DNA from: an uncultured Acetatifactor sp.
Lineage (GTDB): Bacteria > Bacillota > Clostridia > Lachnospirales > Lachnospiraceae
Direction: 5' to 3'
Assembly (NCBI GenBank): GCA_947595925.1
Contig: CANQEV010000015.1
Span: forward strand, 1 to 57,215
Length of the DNA stretch: 57,215 nt
Within the stretch, counting starts at the first letter, position 1. The number at the start of each line of letters is the position of its first letter. A program made the translations under genes and the position numbers. The notes under the pieces were generated by a model. The model was not told the origin of the DNA, made no database searches, and worked only from the letters and a program-made list of their open reading frames with translations. Of the stretch, positions 1 through 8,640 are shown in pieces.

Positions 1-73
1 TATCATGGAATGGACACAAACGCAGTAAATTCAAGTATTTTTGAACATTTTTATTGTTTTAAGCAGACATTAA

Positions 74-1417
74 TTATGTCCCCCCGCAGGCTTTCTTCCA
101 GCCTCCTCTCAGATACCTTCCGATGAAGCAGACCGCCCGGAAGATCCAGTCCATCACCATGGCCGTCCACACGCCTATGGCACCGTATCCCAGGTGAATC
201 CCGATGACGACGCTGAAGCCGATGCGGAACACGATCATAGAAAAGACGGAGATCGCCATGGTGTACCGCACATCATTGCAGGCCCGGAGCATATTGGGGA
301 GCACAAAGCTGACCGGCCACAAAAAGATCGCCACGCCGTTGTGGATCATCACCAGCCAATAGGCCAGCTCCGTGGTATCCTGACCAAGCCCATAGATCTT
401 CAGGATCCAGGGAAGCGACAGGAGAATACAGCTGTTGACCGCCGCGGTTGCTATGTAAGTAAAGCGCAGGAGCTTTTTCGTGTAGTACCGCACCGCCTCC
501 AGATCGCCGGCCCCCACGCAGCGGCCGATCACCGTGATCATGGCCAGGCCCAGGGCCTGCCCCACGATGCAGCCCATGGCGTCCAGACTGTTGGCTACGC
601 CGTTTGCCGCGATCTGCACCGTCCCAAACTCCGCGATGATGCTGACCACGATCACACGCCCCAGCTGGAAAATACCGTTTTCGATCCCGCTGGGGATCCC
701 GATAAACAGGATCCGCTTCACCACGCCCCAGTCAAACCGGAACCTCTCTTTCCGAAGATAGATCTCTCCCGAAGGGTTCTTCAAAAGCCGGTATAAGATC
801 ACTGCCGCCACCGCACGACTGACCACAGAGGGGATCGCCACTCCCGCCGCCCCCATCCGCAGGCCATAGATACACACGGCATTCCCCGCCACATTGATCA
901 GGTTCATAAGGGCGGACACCTTTAAGGTGATCCGGGAATTTCCCATGGAACGGAACAGGGCCGCGCAGGAATTATAGACCGCCAGAAAAGGAAAGGAAAC
1001 CGCCGTGATCAGAAGATATGTGACCGCGTTGTCAAACACATCCTGTTCGATCCTTCCAAAAAACAGGGCCAGGATGCCCCTGTGCAGAAGCATCACCAGA
1101 GCCGTGACGCCCACGGTGATCACCCCCGACGCCACGATCAGCTGTTTCGCGGACCGGCAGGCGTCCTCCCGTCTGCGGGCCCCCAGAAACTGGCTGGTCA
1201 CCACCGCGCCGGTGGAGAGGGCCGCCAGTACATTAATGATAAAATTGTTGAACATGTCCACAAGGGATACTCCGGACACCGCCGCCTCCCCCGCGGAGGA
1301 GATCATCATCGTGTCCGCCATTCCCACCGTGATCGCCAGTGTCTGCTCAAAGATCAGCGGCACGATCAGCCTGTTCAGGTCTTTCTGAGAAAATAACTTC
1401 TGTTTTTCCGCTTCCAT
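74..1417 (-). CDS. MATE family multidrug/Na+ antiporter
   Basis: The protein is about 447 residues and mostly hydrophobic, with the two-fold repeated MatE architecture (about 12 membrane segments) expected of cation-coupled efflux pumps that expel drugs or metabolites across the plasma membrane. The N-terminus has the family pattern of an EQ-containing first helix followed by a DT-type motif. I place the start at the ATG at 1417; a GTG three codons upstream is possible and neither has a strong ribosome site. It appears to be transcribed alone. The substrate cannot be read from sequence. Confidence 0.88.
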   Translation of the reverse strand: MEAEKQKLFSQKDLNRLIVPLIFEQTLAITVGMADTMMISSAGEAAVSGVSLVDMFNNFIINVLAALSTGAVVTSQFLGARRREDACRSAKQLIVASGVITVGVTALVMLLHRGILALFFGRIEQDVFDNAVTYLLITAVSFPFLAVYNSCAALFRSMGNSRITLKVSALMNLINVAGNAVCIYGLRMGAAGVAIPSVVSRAVAAVILYRLLKNPSGEIYLRKERFRFDWGVVKRILFIGIPSGIENGIFQLGRVIVVSIIAEFGTVQIAANGVANSLDAMGCIVGQALGLAMITVIGRCVGAGDLEAVRYYTKKLLRFTYIATAAVNSCILLSLPWILKIYGLGQDTTELAYWLVMIHNGVAIFLWPVSFVLPNMLRACNDVRYTMAISVFSMIVFRIGFSVVIGIHLGYGAIGVWTAMVMDWIFRAVCFIGRYLRGGWKKACGGT

Positions 1418-1743
1418 CAAAATCACAGCTTTCTGTCTCTGTTGCTATCTGCTATCTACGCTGCTTTTGCGCCTCGTCCCTGCGTGGCCTGTCTCCCGTT
1501 TCTTTCCCAGGGCACAGACCTCCCGGTTTCTATCTTGTTCCTGTTCCCGCACTTTTCCCGGTTCCGACTCTTTTACAGATCCCTCTCTTTTCCCGGTTCC
1601 GATCCTTTCTGATTGCCAATCCAAAGAAACAGGGCTTTGCAAAATTTACTCTATTTCAGGGTTTCAAACCTTTCTGGTTTTCAGTCCCAGAAAATCCGGT
1701 CTTTTATCGCCGTTTTCTTTCCCGACCGCTGAACTTTTTATGT
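1418..1743. other. intergenic, strand-asymmetric pyrimidine-rich
   Basis: About 325 bases without a credible gene. The plus strand is rich in C/T runs and holds a short direct repeat (core TTTTCCCGGTTCCGA) near 1553 and 1587, about 34 bases apart. I see no tRNA, riboswitch or convincing terminator. ORFs crossing it have no domain signature. Confidence 0.5.
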
Positions 1744-2532
1744 TTATAACTCCATCCGGTACAGTCTGCAGGCGTTCTCCCAGGTGATCCTGCGGACCTC
1801 CTCCTCCGGCAGTCCCTTGATCTCCGAAAGCTTCTCGACCACATAGGGAAGGTTTAAGGAACTGTTCCGCTTTCCCCGGTTGGGCTCCGGCGCCAGGTAC
1901 GGACAGTCTGTCTCGATCACCAGGCAGTCCAGGGGAAGATACTCCACGGCCTCCCGCAGTTTTCTGGCGTTCTTAAAGGTCAGCACCCCGCCGATGCCGA
2001 AAAAGAATCCCATGTCCAGATACTCCCTTGCAGTCTCCTTCGAATAGGCGTAACAGTGGATCACGCCGCCGATCTCCCTGCAGTTTTCCGCCTTCATCAC
2101 GTCCAGCGTGTCCTGGCAGGTCTCCCGGGAGTGGATCACCACGGGCTTTTCGATCTCCCTGGCCAGCGCAAGCTGACGGACGAACCACTCCTTCTGGATC
2201 CCCGCCTCCGGCTCCGGCCAGTGATAGTCCAAGCCGATCTCTCCCACCGCGACGCACCTCGGATGCAGGCACATTTTCTTTAACTCCGCAAAATTTTCCT
2301 CATTCAGCTCCGCCGTCTCGGAAGGATGAACGCCTATTGCGGCATAGACATAACCATAGTTTTCCGAGAGGGCAAGGCATTTTTTACAGGAGGCAAGGCT
2401 CGCCCCGACATTCACGATCCTGCCGATCCCCTGCCGGGGAAGCTGGGATAACAGCTCCTCCCTGTCCCCGTCAAACGCCTCGTCGTCATAATGGGCGTGG
2501 GTGTCAAATATTTCATATACCGCTTTCTGCAT
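1744..2532 (-). CDS. TatD family metal-dependent hydrolase
   Basis: A 262-residue TIM-barrel hydrolase of the TatD/YcfH family, metal-dependent DNases or phosphohydrolases of the cytoplasm. All family metal motifs are visible: HxHxD near residues 12-16, the GEIGLDYHW segment around residue 97, VIHSRE, an HCY segment, and ETDCPYLAP near the C-terminus. I chose the ATG at 2532, preceded by AAAGGCGGGATC, over one seven codons upstream. It overlaps the 3' end of the ogt-like gene by 20 bases, so the two are probably translationally coupled. The precise in vivo substrate is unknown. Confidence 0.9.
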   Translation of the reverse strand: MQKAVYEIFDTHAHYDDEAFDGDREELLSQLPRQGIGRIVNVGASLASCKKCLALSENYGYVYAAIGVHPSETAELNEENFAELKKMCLHPRCVAVGEIGLDYHWPEPEAGIQKEWFVRQLALAREIEKPVVIHSRETCQDTLDVMKAENCREIGGVIHCYAYSKETAREYLDMGFFFGIGGVLTFKNARKLREAVEYLPLDCLVIETDCPYLAPEPNRGKRNSSLNLPYVVEKLSEIKGLPEEEVRRITWENACRLYRMEL

Positions 2533-3064
2533 GAGATCCCGCCTTTCTGTCAATATGACATGATCCGCCGCCCTTTTTCTCCAGCGCCAGCAGCGCCTCC
2601 TTCACGTCCAGCCCGCCGCCGAACCCGGTGAGGCTTCCGTCCGCGCCGATCACCCGGTGGCAGGGCGTCAGGATCATGATGGGGTTGTTGTGATTTGCGC
2701 CTCCCACCGCCCTTCCGGCCTTTGGGTTTCCGATCTGGGCCGCGATCTGCCCGTAGGTCCGCGTCTCCCCATCGGGGATTTTTCGCAGGGCTGCCCAGAC
2801 CTTTTCCTGAAAATCCGTCCCCTGCGTCTTCACCGGGACGGAAAATTCCCTGCGCTTTCCCGCAAAATACTCGTCCAGCTGCCGGGCCGTCTCCTGAAAA
2901 ACCGGATCCGAAAGAAGAACCGTACCGATCTGTTCTTCCGGGATCTCCGCCTCCGGGAGTTCCGCGTCCCGGGCGACAGCAAGGCCCGTCAGATATCCCT
3001 CCTGCGTCCTCACGCGCAGCAGCCCCACCGGGGATCTGTAATAAAAGACGTTCTCCTCGCCCAT
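2513..3064 (-). CDS. ogt: methylated-DNA-[protein]-cysteine S-methyltransferase
   Basis: A 183-residue suicide alkyltransferase that moves alkyl groups from O6-guanine or O4-thymine to its own cysteine. The acceptor motif PCHRV is present, followed by the family's IGADGSLTGFGGGL segment; the helix-turn-helix DNA-binding region (residues about 90-150) precedes it. The start at 3064 follows GGAAGGTGG with good spacing and gives a protein beginning with the usual YYRSPVG strand; upstream in-frame sequence looks non-coding. The C-terminal tail after the family core is short and basic. It forms an operon with the downstream tatD-like gene. Confidence 0.92.
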   Translation of the reverse strand: MGEENVFYYRSPVGLLRVRTQEGYLTGLAVARDAELPEAEIPEEQIGTVLLSDPVFQETARQLDEYFAGKRREFSVPVKTQGTDFQEKVWAALRKIPDGETRTYGQIAAQIGNPKAGRAVGGANHNNPIMILTPCHRVIGADGSLTGFGGGLDVKEALLALEKKGGGSCHIDRKAGSHAESGI

Positions 3065-3212
3065 TCTTCCACCTTCCTTCCCGGCAAACCGACCAATTTG
3101 CGCCGACGCCAGGGACACCTTCCGTCGGTTACTGCTTTGCGGCTCCCTCTGTTCCTGACGCGGTATTTCCCCGACTTCACTCATTATACGGAAGACCGTA
3201 AAAAATAGCAAG

Positions 3213-3240
3213 CAAAAACCGGCAGAGGAACTCTCTGCCG
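3213..3240 (-). terminator. intrinsic terminator of the sugar-dehydrogenase operon
   Basis: On the minus strand an 8-bp stem (CGGCAGAG pairing with CTCTGCCG, 5-nt loop) is followed by GTTTTTGCTT. It lies just after the isomerase stop and before the ogt gene, separating the two operons. Confidence 0.75.
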
Positions 3241-3260
3241 ATAACAGGCCAACCCGCCGC

Positions 3261-4103
3261 TTATGCCAAAAGCCCCATCAGGCTTTCATGGGCCGCCCGG
3301 AAGGCCATGGCCCCGCTGCCCTCTTTCTTCCTGCCGGGGTCCTTCTCCAGCTGATCGAAGCCCTGGAAGTGAAAGAGATGGGGCTCTAAGCTCAAAAAGC
3401 CTTCAAAACCACTTTCCGCGGCTCTGTGAAAGATTTCCTTCAGGTTTCCGTCCCCTTGTCCCGGGAGAACCACTTCCCCGTTTTTCCGAAGGGCGTCCTT
3501 TACATGAAAATATCGGATGTAGGGTTTCAGGATTTTATAGGCTTCTAATGTGTCCTGCCCGCACTGTATGAAATTCGCAAAGTCAAAGATTCCCTGGAAA
3601 TGCTCCCCGTAAAAGCGTTCAAAGAGCTTCCTGCAGGGTTCCGCCGTGGCACCGTAGATTCCCTTTTCATTCTCATGGAGAAGGATCACGTTCTCCCGCT
3701 CCGCATAAGCCACCATCCTCTCCATCCGGGAAAACACCTCCTCCCGGCACGTCTCCGGATCTTCCCCTTCGGGAATATAAAAGCTGAACATCCGAATATA
3801 AGGCGTGCGGAAGAAATGGGCCAGCTCCACGATTTTCCGAAAACTTCCAAAATGGGATTCAAAGTCGTCCCGGACGCCGATCTTTCCAATGGGGGAACCG
3901 ATGGCGGACACCCCGATCCCCGCGGCGTCCATCTTCCCTCTCAGCTGCGCCGCTTTTTCCATCGTCAGATCCGCCACGCCGACGCCGTCCGCGCCCCGCA
4001 GTTCCAGGTAATTCTGTCCCAGCTCCGACAACACCCGGAGCTGCTCGTCGAAATTCTGGTCGATCTCATCCGCAAATCCACTGATCTTACATGCTTCTAA
4101 CAC
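3261..4103 (-). CDS. sugar phosphate isomerase/epimerase-type TIM barrel protein
   Basis: A 280-residue protein of the xylose-isomerase-like TIM barrel superfamily (AP endonuclease 2 fold), which includes myo-inosose dehydratases, tagatose epimerases and hydroxypyruvate isomerases. It begins with the family's FADEI strand and has candidate metal ligands in the LLHENE, DFANF, FHVKDA and LSLEPH segments. It uses a GTG start at 4103 with an AGGAGG site, and its first 7 bases overlap the end of the upstream dehydrogenase, so translation is coupled. It is the last gene of the three-gene operon and probably acts on the keto or dehydrated product of the dehydrogenases. Confidence 0.82.
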   Translation of the reverse strand: MLEACKISGFADEIDQNFDEQLRVLSELGQNYLELRGADGVGVADLTMEKAAQLRGKMDAAGIGVSAIGSPIGKIGVRDDFESHFGSFRKIVELAHFFRTPYIRMFSFYIPEGEDPETCREEVFSRMERMVAYAERENVILLHENEKGIYGATAEPCRKLFERFYGEHFQGIFDFANFIQCGQDTLEAYKILKPYIRYFHVKDALRKNGEVVLPGQGDGNLKEIFHRAAESGFEGFLSLEPHLFHFQGFDQLEKDPGRKKEGSGAMAFRAAHESLMGLLA

Positions 4104-5131
4104 GATCCTGCCTCCTTTGCCTTCTCCTCGCCACGGGCCGCCCCGTAGAGCCGGAGCATCAGTTTTACCGTCTCCTGTACCTGTTCAAAATCCAGCAGAT
4201 AGGGGCTGCCATTCCGAAGACTCTCGTAAAAACCCCGGATCGCCTCCTGGTGGCAGGAACCCCAGCAGCTCTTTCCAAAGCCCTTCCGCTCAGGAAAATT
4301 CCTGGTTTCCTCCGTCCCTTCCCGCCAGATCCGGACCTCGTCCTCCTCCATGCGCACCCGCCCCCGCCGGCACTGCACCTCTATCAAAGGCGGCATGTCC
4401 GCGGCGTAGGCCGTGGTCACATAGAGCACCGCCTTTGCCCCCGGATACCGCACATAGGCGGTCAGAGTGTCCTCCACTTCTATCTCACCCTTCAGGTGAA
4501 AGTTTTCACAGGCGGCGTCCGCGTCCACCGGCGCACGCCCCATCAGGTACTGCATCAGATCCAGAGTGTGGATCCCCTGATTGATCAGCGCGCCGCCGCC
4601 CTCCGTGGCCAGCCTGCCCCGCCAGGGACTATCGCTGTAATAGGCCCCTTCCCGGTTCCAGGTGACAAAGCCCCGAATGCCCGTCACCTCTCCCAGAGAA
4701 CCCTCCTGCAGCAGCGTTTTCACATACTCCACCCTGGGGTGGAGCCGGTTCTGAAAGCAGACCGCCAGCCGGGACTTTCCCCGGGCCCTGTCCGCTGCTT
4801 CCTTTAAATGGTCCAACTGCTCCCAGGTGATGGCCGGAGGTTTCTCCAAAAAGACCGAAATCCCTCTCTCCAGCGCTTCCACCGCCATCGGCGTGTGCAG
4901 ATGATGGGGTGTGCAGACGTGCAGCACGTCCAGGCGCTCCCGGTCCAGCATTTTCCGCCAGTCCTGATAGCAAGCTCCCCCAAATTCTTCCGCCGCTCTC
5001 TCCGCCCGATCCCTTTCACAGTCCGCGGCGGCGATCAGGCGGCAGTCCGGCCCCAGCGCCGCAATACTCTTCAGGTGAACCTGGGCGATACTCCCGCAGC
5101 CCACCAGTCCGATCCTCAAACTTCCCTCCAC
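4097..5131 (-). CDS. Gfo/Idh/MocA family NAD(P)-dependent oxidoreductase
   Basis: A 344-residue two-domain dehydrogenase. The N-terminal Rossmann fold shows GLVGCGSIAQVH; the EKPP motif near residue 95 is the classical family lysine-proline element. The C-terminal alpha/beta domain carries the NQGIHTLDLMQYLMG helix with the catalytic-type histidine. Relatives oxidise or reduce sugars, inositols and sugar acids. The start is either GTG at 5131 or TTG at 5119, which sits behind GGAGGG at better spacing. It lies between its paralogue (35 bases upstream) and the isomerase. Substrate unknown. Confidence 0.87.
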   Translation of the reverse strand: MEGSLRIGLVGCGSIAQVHLKSIAALGPDCRLIAAADCERDRAERAAEEFGGACYQDWRKMLDRERLDVLHVCTPHHLHTPMAVEALERGISVFLEKPPAITWEQLDHLKEAADRARGKSRLAVCFQNRLHPRVEYVKTLLQEGSLGEVTGIRGFVTWNREGAYYSDSPWRGRLATEGGGALINQGIHTLDLMQYLMGRAPVDADAACENFHLKGEIEVEDTLTAYVRYPGAKAVLYVTTAYAADMPPLIEVQCRRGRVRMEEDEVRIWREGTEETRNFPERKGFGKSCWGSCHQEAIRGFYESLRNGSPYLLDFEQVQETVKLMLRLYGAARGEEKAKEAGSC

Positions 5132-5166
5132 AGCCAGCTCATCCTCCCATCTCCGTCAATCTGCCC

Positions 5167-6330
5167 TCAGGAGCCATAGGTCCCCGTCGTGTCGAAAGTG
5201 ACGCCCGTCGAAGACTCCTTTTTCCTGGACTGCTTCCGGCGCTTGTTCAGCTCCTCTAAGAAAAGATCCTCGTCCAGCGGAAGGGTGATCTTCCGGTTCA
5301 GCCAGTGGGACAGGTGCATGGCGTTGGAGAGCGTCAGGCCATAGATTCCCTCCTGGCCCTTTGCCACCAGCTCCGTCCCGTTTAAGATCGCCCCGGCAAA
5401 CGCAGCCAGAACCCCGTTGTGCTGGGTGTTTTCCCCGGGCGTCTCCACGGTGATCCACTGCCCTTTCGGCTGCGCAAATCCCTCTTTTGACGAAAAGCAG
5501 AACTGCCTTTCATTCTCTTCCAGCTCGTACATCATCAGCTTTCCGCCCTCGCAGACCAGCTTTGCCCGCTCCAGCGTGACCTCCAGGCGGTTGGTCCCCG
5601 GCGCATCCCCCGTGGTGGTGATAAAGACTCCGGTAGCCCCGTTGGGATATTCCAGATAGGCCGTCACGTCATCCTCCACCTCGATATGATGCCACTTTCC
5701 CTCATGGCAGAAAGCCTGCACAGAGGCCGGCATCCCGCAGATCCACTGCAGAAGATCCAGCTGGTGGGGACACTGGTTCAGAAGGACGCCCCCGCCCTCC
5801 CCGTCCCAGGTAGCCCGCCAGTCTCCGGAGTCATAGTATGCCTGGGTGCGGTACCAGTCAGTGATGATCCAGTTCACCCGCTTCAGCGCCCCGTACTCTC
5901 CGCTCTGTACCAGTTCCCGGAGTTTGCGGTAAACCGGATTGGTGCGCTGATTGAACATCAGACCGAACACCACATTGCTCCGGTCAGCCTCCCCGTTCAT
6001 CTCCCGGACCTGCTTCGTATAGACTCCGGCGGGCTTCTCGCTCATCACGTGCAGTCCTCTCTTCATTGCCTGGATGGCAAAGACCGGATGCAGATAGTGG
6101 GGCGTTGCGATCAGAACCGCGTCCACCTCCCCGGAATCCAGAAGCGCCTCCCCGCTGTCGTACACCTTTACCGAATCGGGCAGTTCCGCTTTCGCCCACT
6201 CCCTGCGGCTCTCCCGGATATCGGCCACGGCGGCAAGAACCATACCCGGAATATTTCCCGCCGCAATCTGCCTGCAGTGATTGCTTCCCATACCGCCGAT
6301 CCCGATCACACCCATTCTGACATTTTCCAT
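5167..6330 (-). CDS. Gfo/Idh/MocA family NAD(P)-dependent oxidoreductase
   Basis: A 387-residue paralogue of the next gene. It has a GVIGIGGMGSNH nucleotide-binding loop, the SEKPAGVY motif near residue 97, and a C-terminal domain with the NQCPHQLDLLQWI catalytic helix. The 35-residue C-terminal tail is basic and probably disordered. The ATG at 6330 follows GGGAGGGT. It is the first gene of the operon and is divergent from an AraC regulator, which suggests induction by the operon's sugar substrate. Two different dehydrogenases plus an isomerase suggest sequential oxidation and reduction of one sugar derivative. Confidence 0.88.
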   Translation of the reverse strand: MENVRMGVIGIGGMGSNHCRQIAAGNIPGMVLAAVADIRESRREWAKAELPDSVKVYDSGEALLDSGEVDAVLIATPHYLHPVFAIQAMKRGLHVMSEKPAGVYTKQVREMNGEADRSNVVFGLMFNQRTNPVYRKLRELVQSGEYGALKRVNWIITDWYRTQAYYDSGDWRATWDGEGGGVLLNQCPHQLDLLQWICGMPASVQAFCHEGKWHHIEVEDDVTAYLEYPNGATGVFITTTGDAPGTNRLEVTLERAKLVCEGGKLMMYELEENERQFCFSSKEGFAQPKGQWITVETPGENTQHNGVLAAFAGAILNGTELVAKGQEGIYGLTLSNAMHLSHWLNRKITLPLDEDLFLEELNKRRKQSRKKESSTGVTFDTTGTYGS

Positions 6331-6387
6331 ACCCGTTACCCTCCCAAAAAAGTTTGGATTCTTATGCCATCATCATACCCGCAAGGG

Positions 6388-6405
6388 ACAATTTTTTCGA
6401 TTGTC
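6388..6405. promoter_or_regulatory. inverted repeat in the divergent regulatory region
   Basis: GACAAT and ATTGTC flank a 6-base centre between the divergent dehydrogenase operon and araC-type gene. Just downstream are three spaced ATTGC repeats (6421-6444). Either could be a regulator site; this is inference from position and symmetry. Confidence 0.35.
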
Positions 6406-6430
6406 GTTAGGATAAAAAGCATTGCAAATA

Positions 6431-6459
6431 TTGCTCATAATTGCCTTTTATGCTATACT
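6431..6459 (+). promoter_or_regulatory. sigma-A promoter of the AraC-type regulator
   Basis: TTGCTC (6431-6436) and TATACT (6454-6459) are separated by exactly 17 bases, about 60 bases before the AraC start codon. Confidence 0.65.
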
Positions 6460-6521
6460 TATAAAACAAAATGGAAAATGCATACCCGCGCCAACATTTT
6501 ACAAAAAAGGAAGATTGAGCC

Positions 6522-7382
6522 ATGGATACAGCCTTAGACACCTCGCGCACAGACGATCCTTTTCTCGTCAGCAACGACGTGCAGCCCCAATACAACTATC
6601 ACTTCCACGACCACTACGAGATCTACTATTTCGTATCCGGTGACGCGGATTACCTGGTGGAGGGCCGGGAGTTCCACCTGACGCCCCACAGTCTGATCCT
6701 GCTCTCTCCCCATGTGCTCCACAGCGTAAAGGTGAACTCCTCGGCGGACTATGTCCGCTGTTATGTGTACTTCCGCCCGGAAGACATTCTCCCCGAGCGC
6801 AGGCCCTTTCTGCTGTCCTGCTTCCCCGGCCACTCCAAGTACGCCCAGGAACAGGAGATCTTCTTTGAAAACACCCAGAAATACGGACTGGAAGCCTATT
6901 TCCGCAATATCCTCCGCCTGGAAAACCTGCCGGAAGGCCTGCGGAAACAATATTATCCGCTCTTTCTGGAATCCCTGCTGTCCCAGATTCACTTTATGTC
7001 CCAGGCCCTCCACCCTTCCCCGGTGGCCCAGAGCGGTTCTTCCAAGATATCGGACCTGATCCGCTACCTGAACACCCACCTGACGGAGGAAATCACCCTG
7101 GAGGATCTGTCCGCGCGGTTCTTTCTCAGCAAATACTACATGATCCGCGCCTTTAAAAAGGCCACCGGGACCACCGTCATGAACTACCTGACCTACAAGC
7201 GCGTCATCCTCGCCAAGCAATATCTGCTGAACGGGGACACCGCGTACGAGGCCGCGGACAAAGCGGGCTTTTCCGACTACTCCGTCTTTTTCCGCGCGTA
7301 TAAAAAAACGCTGGGACATAGTCCCAGCGCGGATAAAGCAAATTCTTATGCAGAGGAATCTTCTGCGATTGCTAAACAGTAA
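6522..7382 (+). CDS. AraC family transcriptional regulator with cupin sensor
   Basis: A 286-residue regulator. The N-terminal 100 residues form an AraC-type cupin (HFHDHYEIYYF strand, later HSLILLSPHVLHSV), the usual sugar-sensing domain. Residues about 185-285 hold the two helix-turn-helix motifs, including ITLEDLSARFFLSKYYM and the C-terminal AADKAGFSDYSVFFRAYKK signature. It is divergent from the dehydrogenase/isomerase operon, so control of that operon is the simplest reading. Its last codons contain a minus-strand terminator (see 7303-7330). The start follows AAGGAAG and a good promoter. Confidence 0.9.
   Translation: MDTALDTSRTDDPFLVSNDVQPQYNYHFHDHYEIYYFVSGDADYLVEGREFHLTPHSLILLSPHVLHSVKVNSSADYVRCYVYFRPEDILPERRPFLLSCFPGHSKYAQEQEIFFENTQKYGLEAYFRNILRLENLPEGLRKQYYPLFLESLLSQIHFMSQALHPSPVAQSGSSKISDLIRYLNTHLTEEITLEDLSARFFLSKYYMIRAFKKATGTTVMNYLTYKRVILAKQYLLNGDTAYEAADKAGFSDYSVFFRAYKKTLGHSPSADKANSYAEESSAIAKQ
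7303..7330 (-). terminator. intrinsic terminator embedded in the convergent coding sequence
   Basis: A perfect 9-bp stem (CGCTGGGAC / GTCCCAGCG) with a 3-nt loop is followed on the minus strand by seven T residues. It lies inside the 3' end of the AraC gene and downstream of the SDR stop codon. Confidence 0.75.
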
Positions 7383-7403
7383 GCCCTCTCTTTCCGGTCC
7401 GGA

Positions 7404-8204
7404 TCACGGTCTGAGCCCCATGCCGCCCTCCAGGGTGAGTGTCTCGCCGGTGAGATACTTGAAGTCCGGGGAAGCCAGCTGTACGCAGACGCGGCCGATC
7501 TCCTTCTCCACATCTCCGTAATGTCCCATGGGAGGCATGTGCACGTTTGCCTTGAACGCATCGGGATACGCCTTCTCAAACTGCTCCAGCTGCGAGGTCC
7601 AGGCCAGCGGGCAGATCACGTTGACATTGATGCCATCCTTGCCCCACTCGGTGGCTGCAACCCTTGAAAGACCGCGGATTCCTTCCTTTGCGGCAGCATA
7701 AGCGCACTGCCCAAAGTTGCCGAACAGCCCGGCGCCGGAAGCAAAATTGATCACTGTTCCCTTGGTCTCCTTCAGATGGAGGTAGCAGGCTTTCATATAA
7801 TAGAAGGCTGCGTATAGGCCGGAATACAGGGCAAGGTTAAACTGATCCGTCGTGTGATCGGCCAGCGTCACGCCTGACGCAGACGCCTGCGCATTGTTGA
7901 TCAGCACGTCGATCCTGCCGAAAGCCTCCATCGTCTTCTTCACCACTTCGTTCACAACTGCCTCGTTGTCCGCCCCGGCGGAGACGTCCGCCGCCACGGG
8001 AAGCACCTGGATCTTGTAGAGGCGCTCCAGCTCCTCCTTCGCGTCCTCCAGCTTCTTTACGTTACGCCCCGTAATGACCAGGTTCGCACCCTCCTTCGCG
8101 TAAGCGGTGGCAATGCCGTAACCGATGGAACCGCAGGAACCGTCCGACAGGGAAGCCTTCCCTCCGCCGGTAATGATCGCTGTCTTGCCTTCCAAAAAGC
8201 CCAT
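7404..8204 (-). CDS. SDR family NAD(P)-dependent oxidoreductase
   Basis: A 266-residue classical short-chain dehydrogenase. It has the TGGGK cofactor loop with an unusual glycine/serine-rich insertion before GSIGYGIA, an NNAQAS motif, a catalytic serine region (INFASGAG) and a YAAAK active-site pair. The C-terminus (GETLTLEGGMG) matches the family's substrate-lid end. The ATG at 8204 follows AGGAGGG, so the upstream in-frame ATG at 8222 is less likely. The gene has its own promoter and terminator. Relatives act on hydroxyacyl, steroid or sugar alcohol groups; the substrate cannot be assigned. Confidence 0.88.
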   Translation of the reverse strand: MGFLEGKTAIITGGGKASLSDGSCGSIGYGIATAYAKEGANLVITGRNVKKLEDAKEELERLYKIQVLPVAADVSAGADNEAVVNEVVKKTMEAFGRIDVLINNAQASASGVTLADHTTDQFNLALYSGLYAAFYYMKACYLHLKETKGTVINFASGAGLFGNFGQCAYAAAKEGIRGLSRVAATEWGKDGINVNVICPLAWTSQLEQFEKAYPDAFKANVHMPPMGHYGDVEKEIGRVCVQLASPDFKYLTGETLTLEGGMGLRP

Positions 8205-8299
8205 TTTGTAACCCTCCTTCACACATGAATGATCTCTTTCTCAGGACACCGGAGCCGCCCGTCTGAGAACGCGGGATCCGGTCGCCGTTGTTATTTTTC

Positions 8300-8328
8300 A
8301 TTATAACAAGAGAGCCAACTTCGGTCAA
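8300..8328 (-). promoter_or_regulatory. sigma-A promoter of the SDR gene
   Basis: Reading the minus strand, TTGACC (8328-8323) and TATAAT (8305-8300) are 17 bases apart, about 100 bases upstream of the SDR start. Confidence 0.75.
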
Positions 8329-8344
8329 GCTGAACCTTGGTCAA

Positions 8345-8374
8345 TTAAAAGAAGCCGCCCCCGAAGGGACGGCT
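8345..8374 (-). terminator. intrinsic terminator after the coiled-coil gene
   Basis: On the minus strand a 9-bp stem (AGCCGTCCC / GGGGCGGCT, one G-U pair) with a TTCG tetraloop is followed by TCTTTTAA. It abuts the SDR promoter. Confidence 0.7.
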
Positions 8375-8640
8375 CCAAGTCTCCATAACCGTACTTCAGA
8401 CTCTCCCCCGGACGCCTTTCGGCCCTTCCGGGTGAAGTTTTCTGCATATCCGCTAAAAACCAGGATTCCCCGACAATAGTTTGGCTACAGTTTTGGCTGT
8501 AGTTTATCTACAAAACCATGCACCTTCACGGATAACGGATAACAGATAACACAACACCTTCACAATCCATCACCTCAGCACTTTTCAAGAAGGCGGATAT
8601 ACACGGAATTTTTATCAGGGGACGCATCGCCCCCTGTTCG
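8375..8640. other. intergenic with short palindromes
   Basis: About 265 bases without a gene. It contains CTACAG...CTGTAG near 8485, three GGATAAC-type repeats near 8530, and a 7-bp stem (AGGGGAC...GCCCCCT) near 8618 without a T-run. The function is unclear. Confidence 0.4.

Noticed and set aside
194..796. 200-codon plus-strand ORF within the MATE region
   Set aside because: It is antisense to a full-length membrane transporter and is rich in His/Asp/Arg, as expected of a shadow frame.
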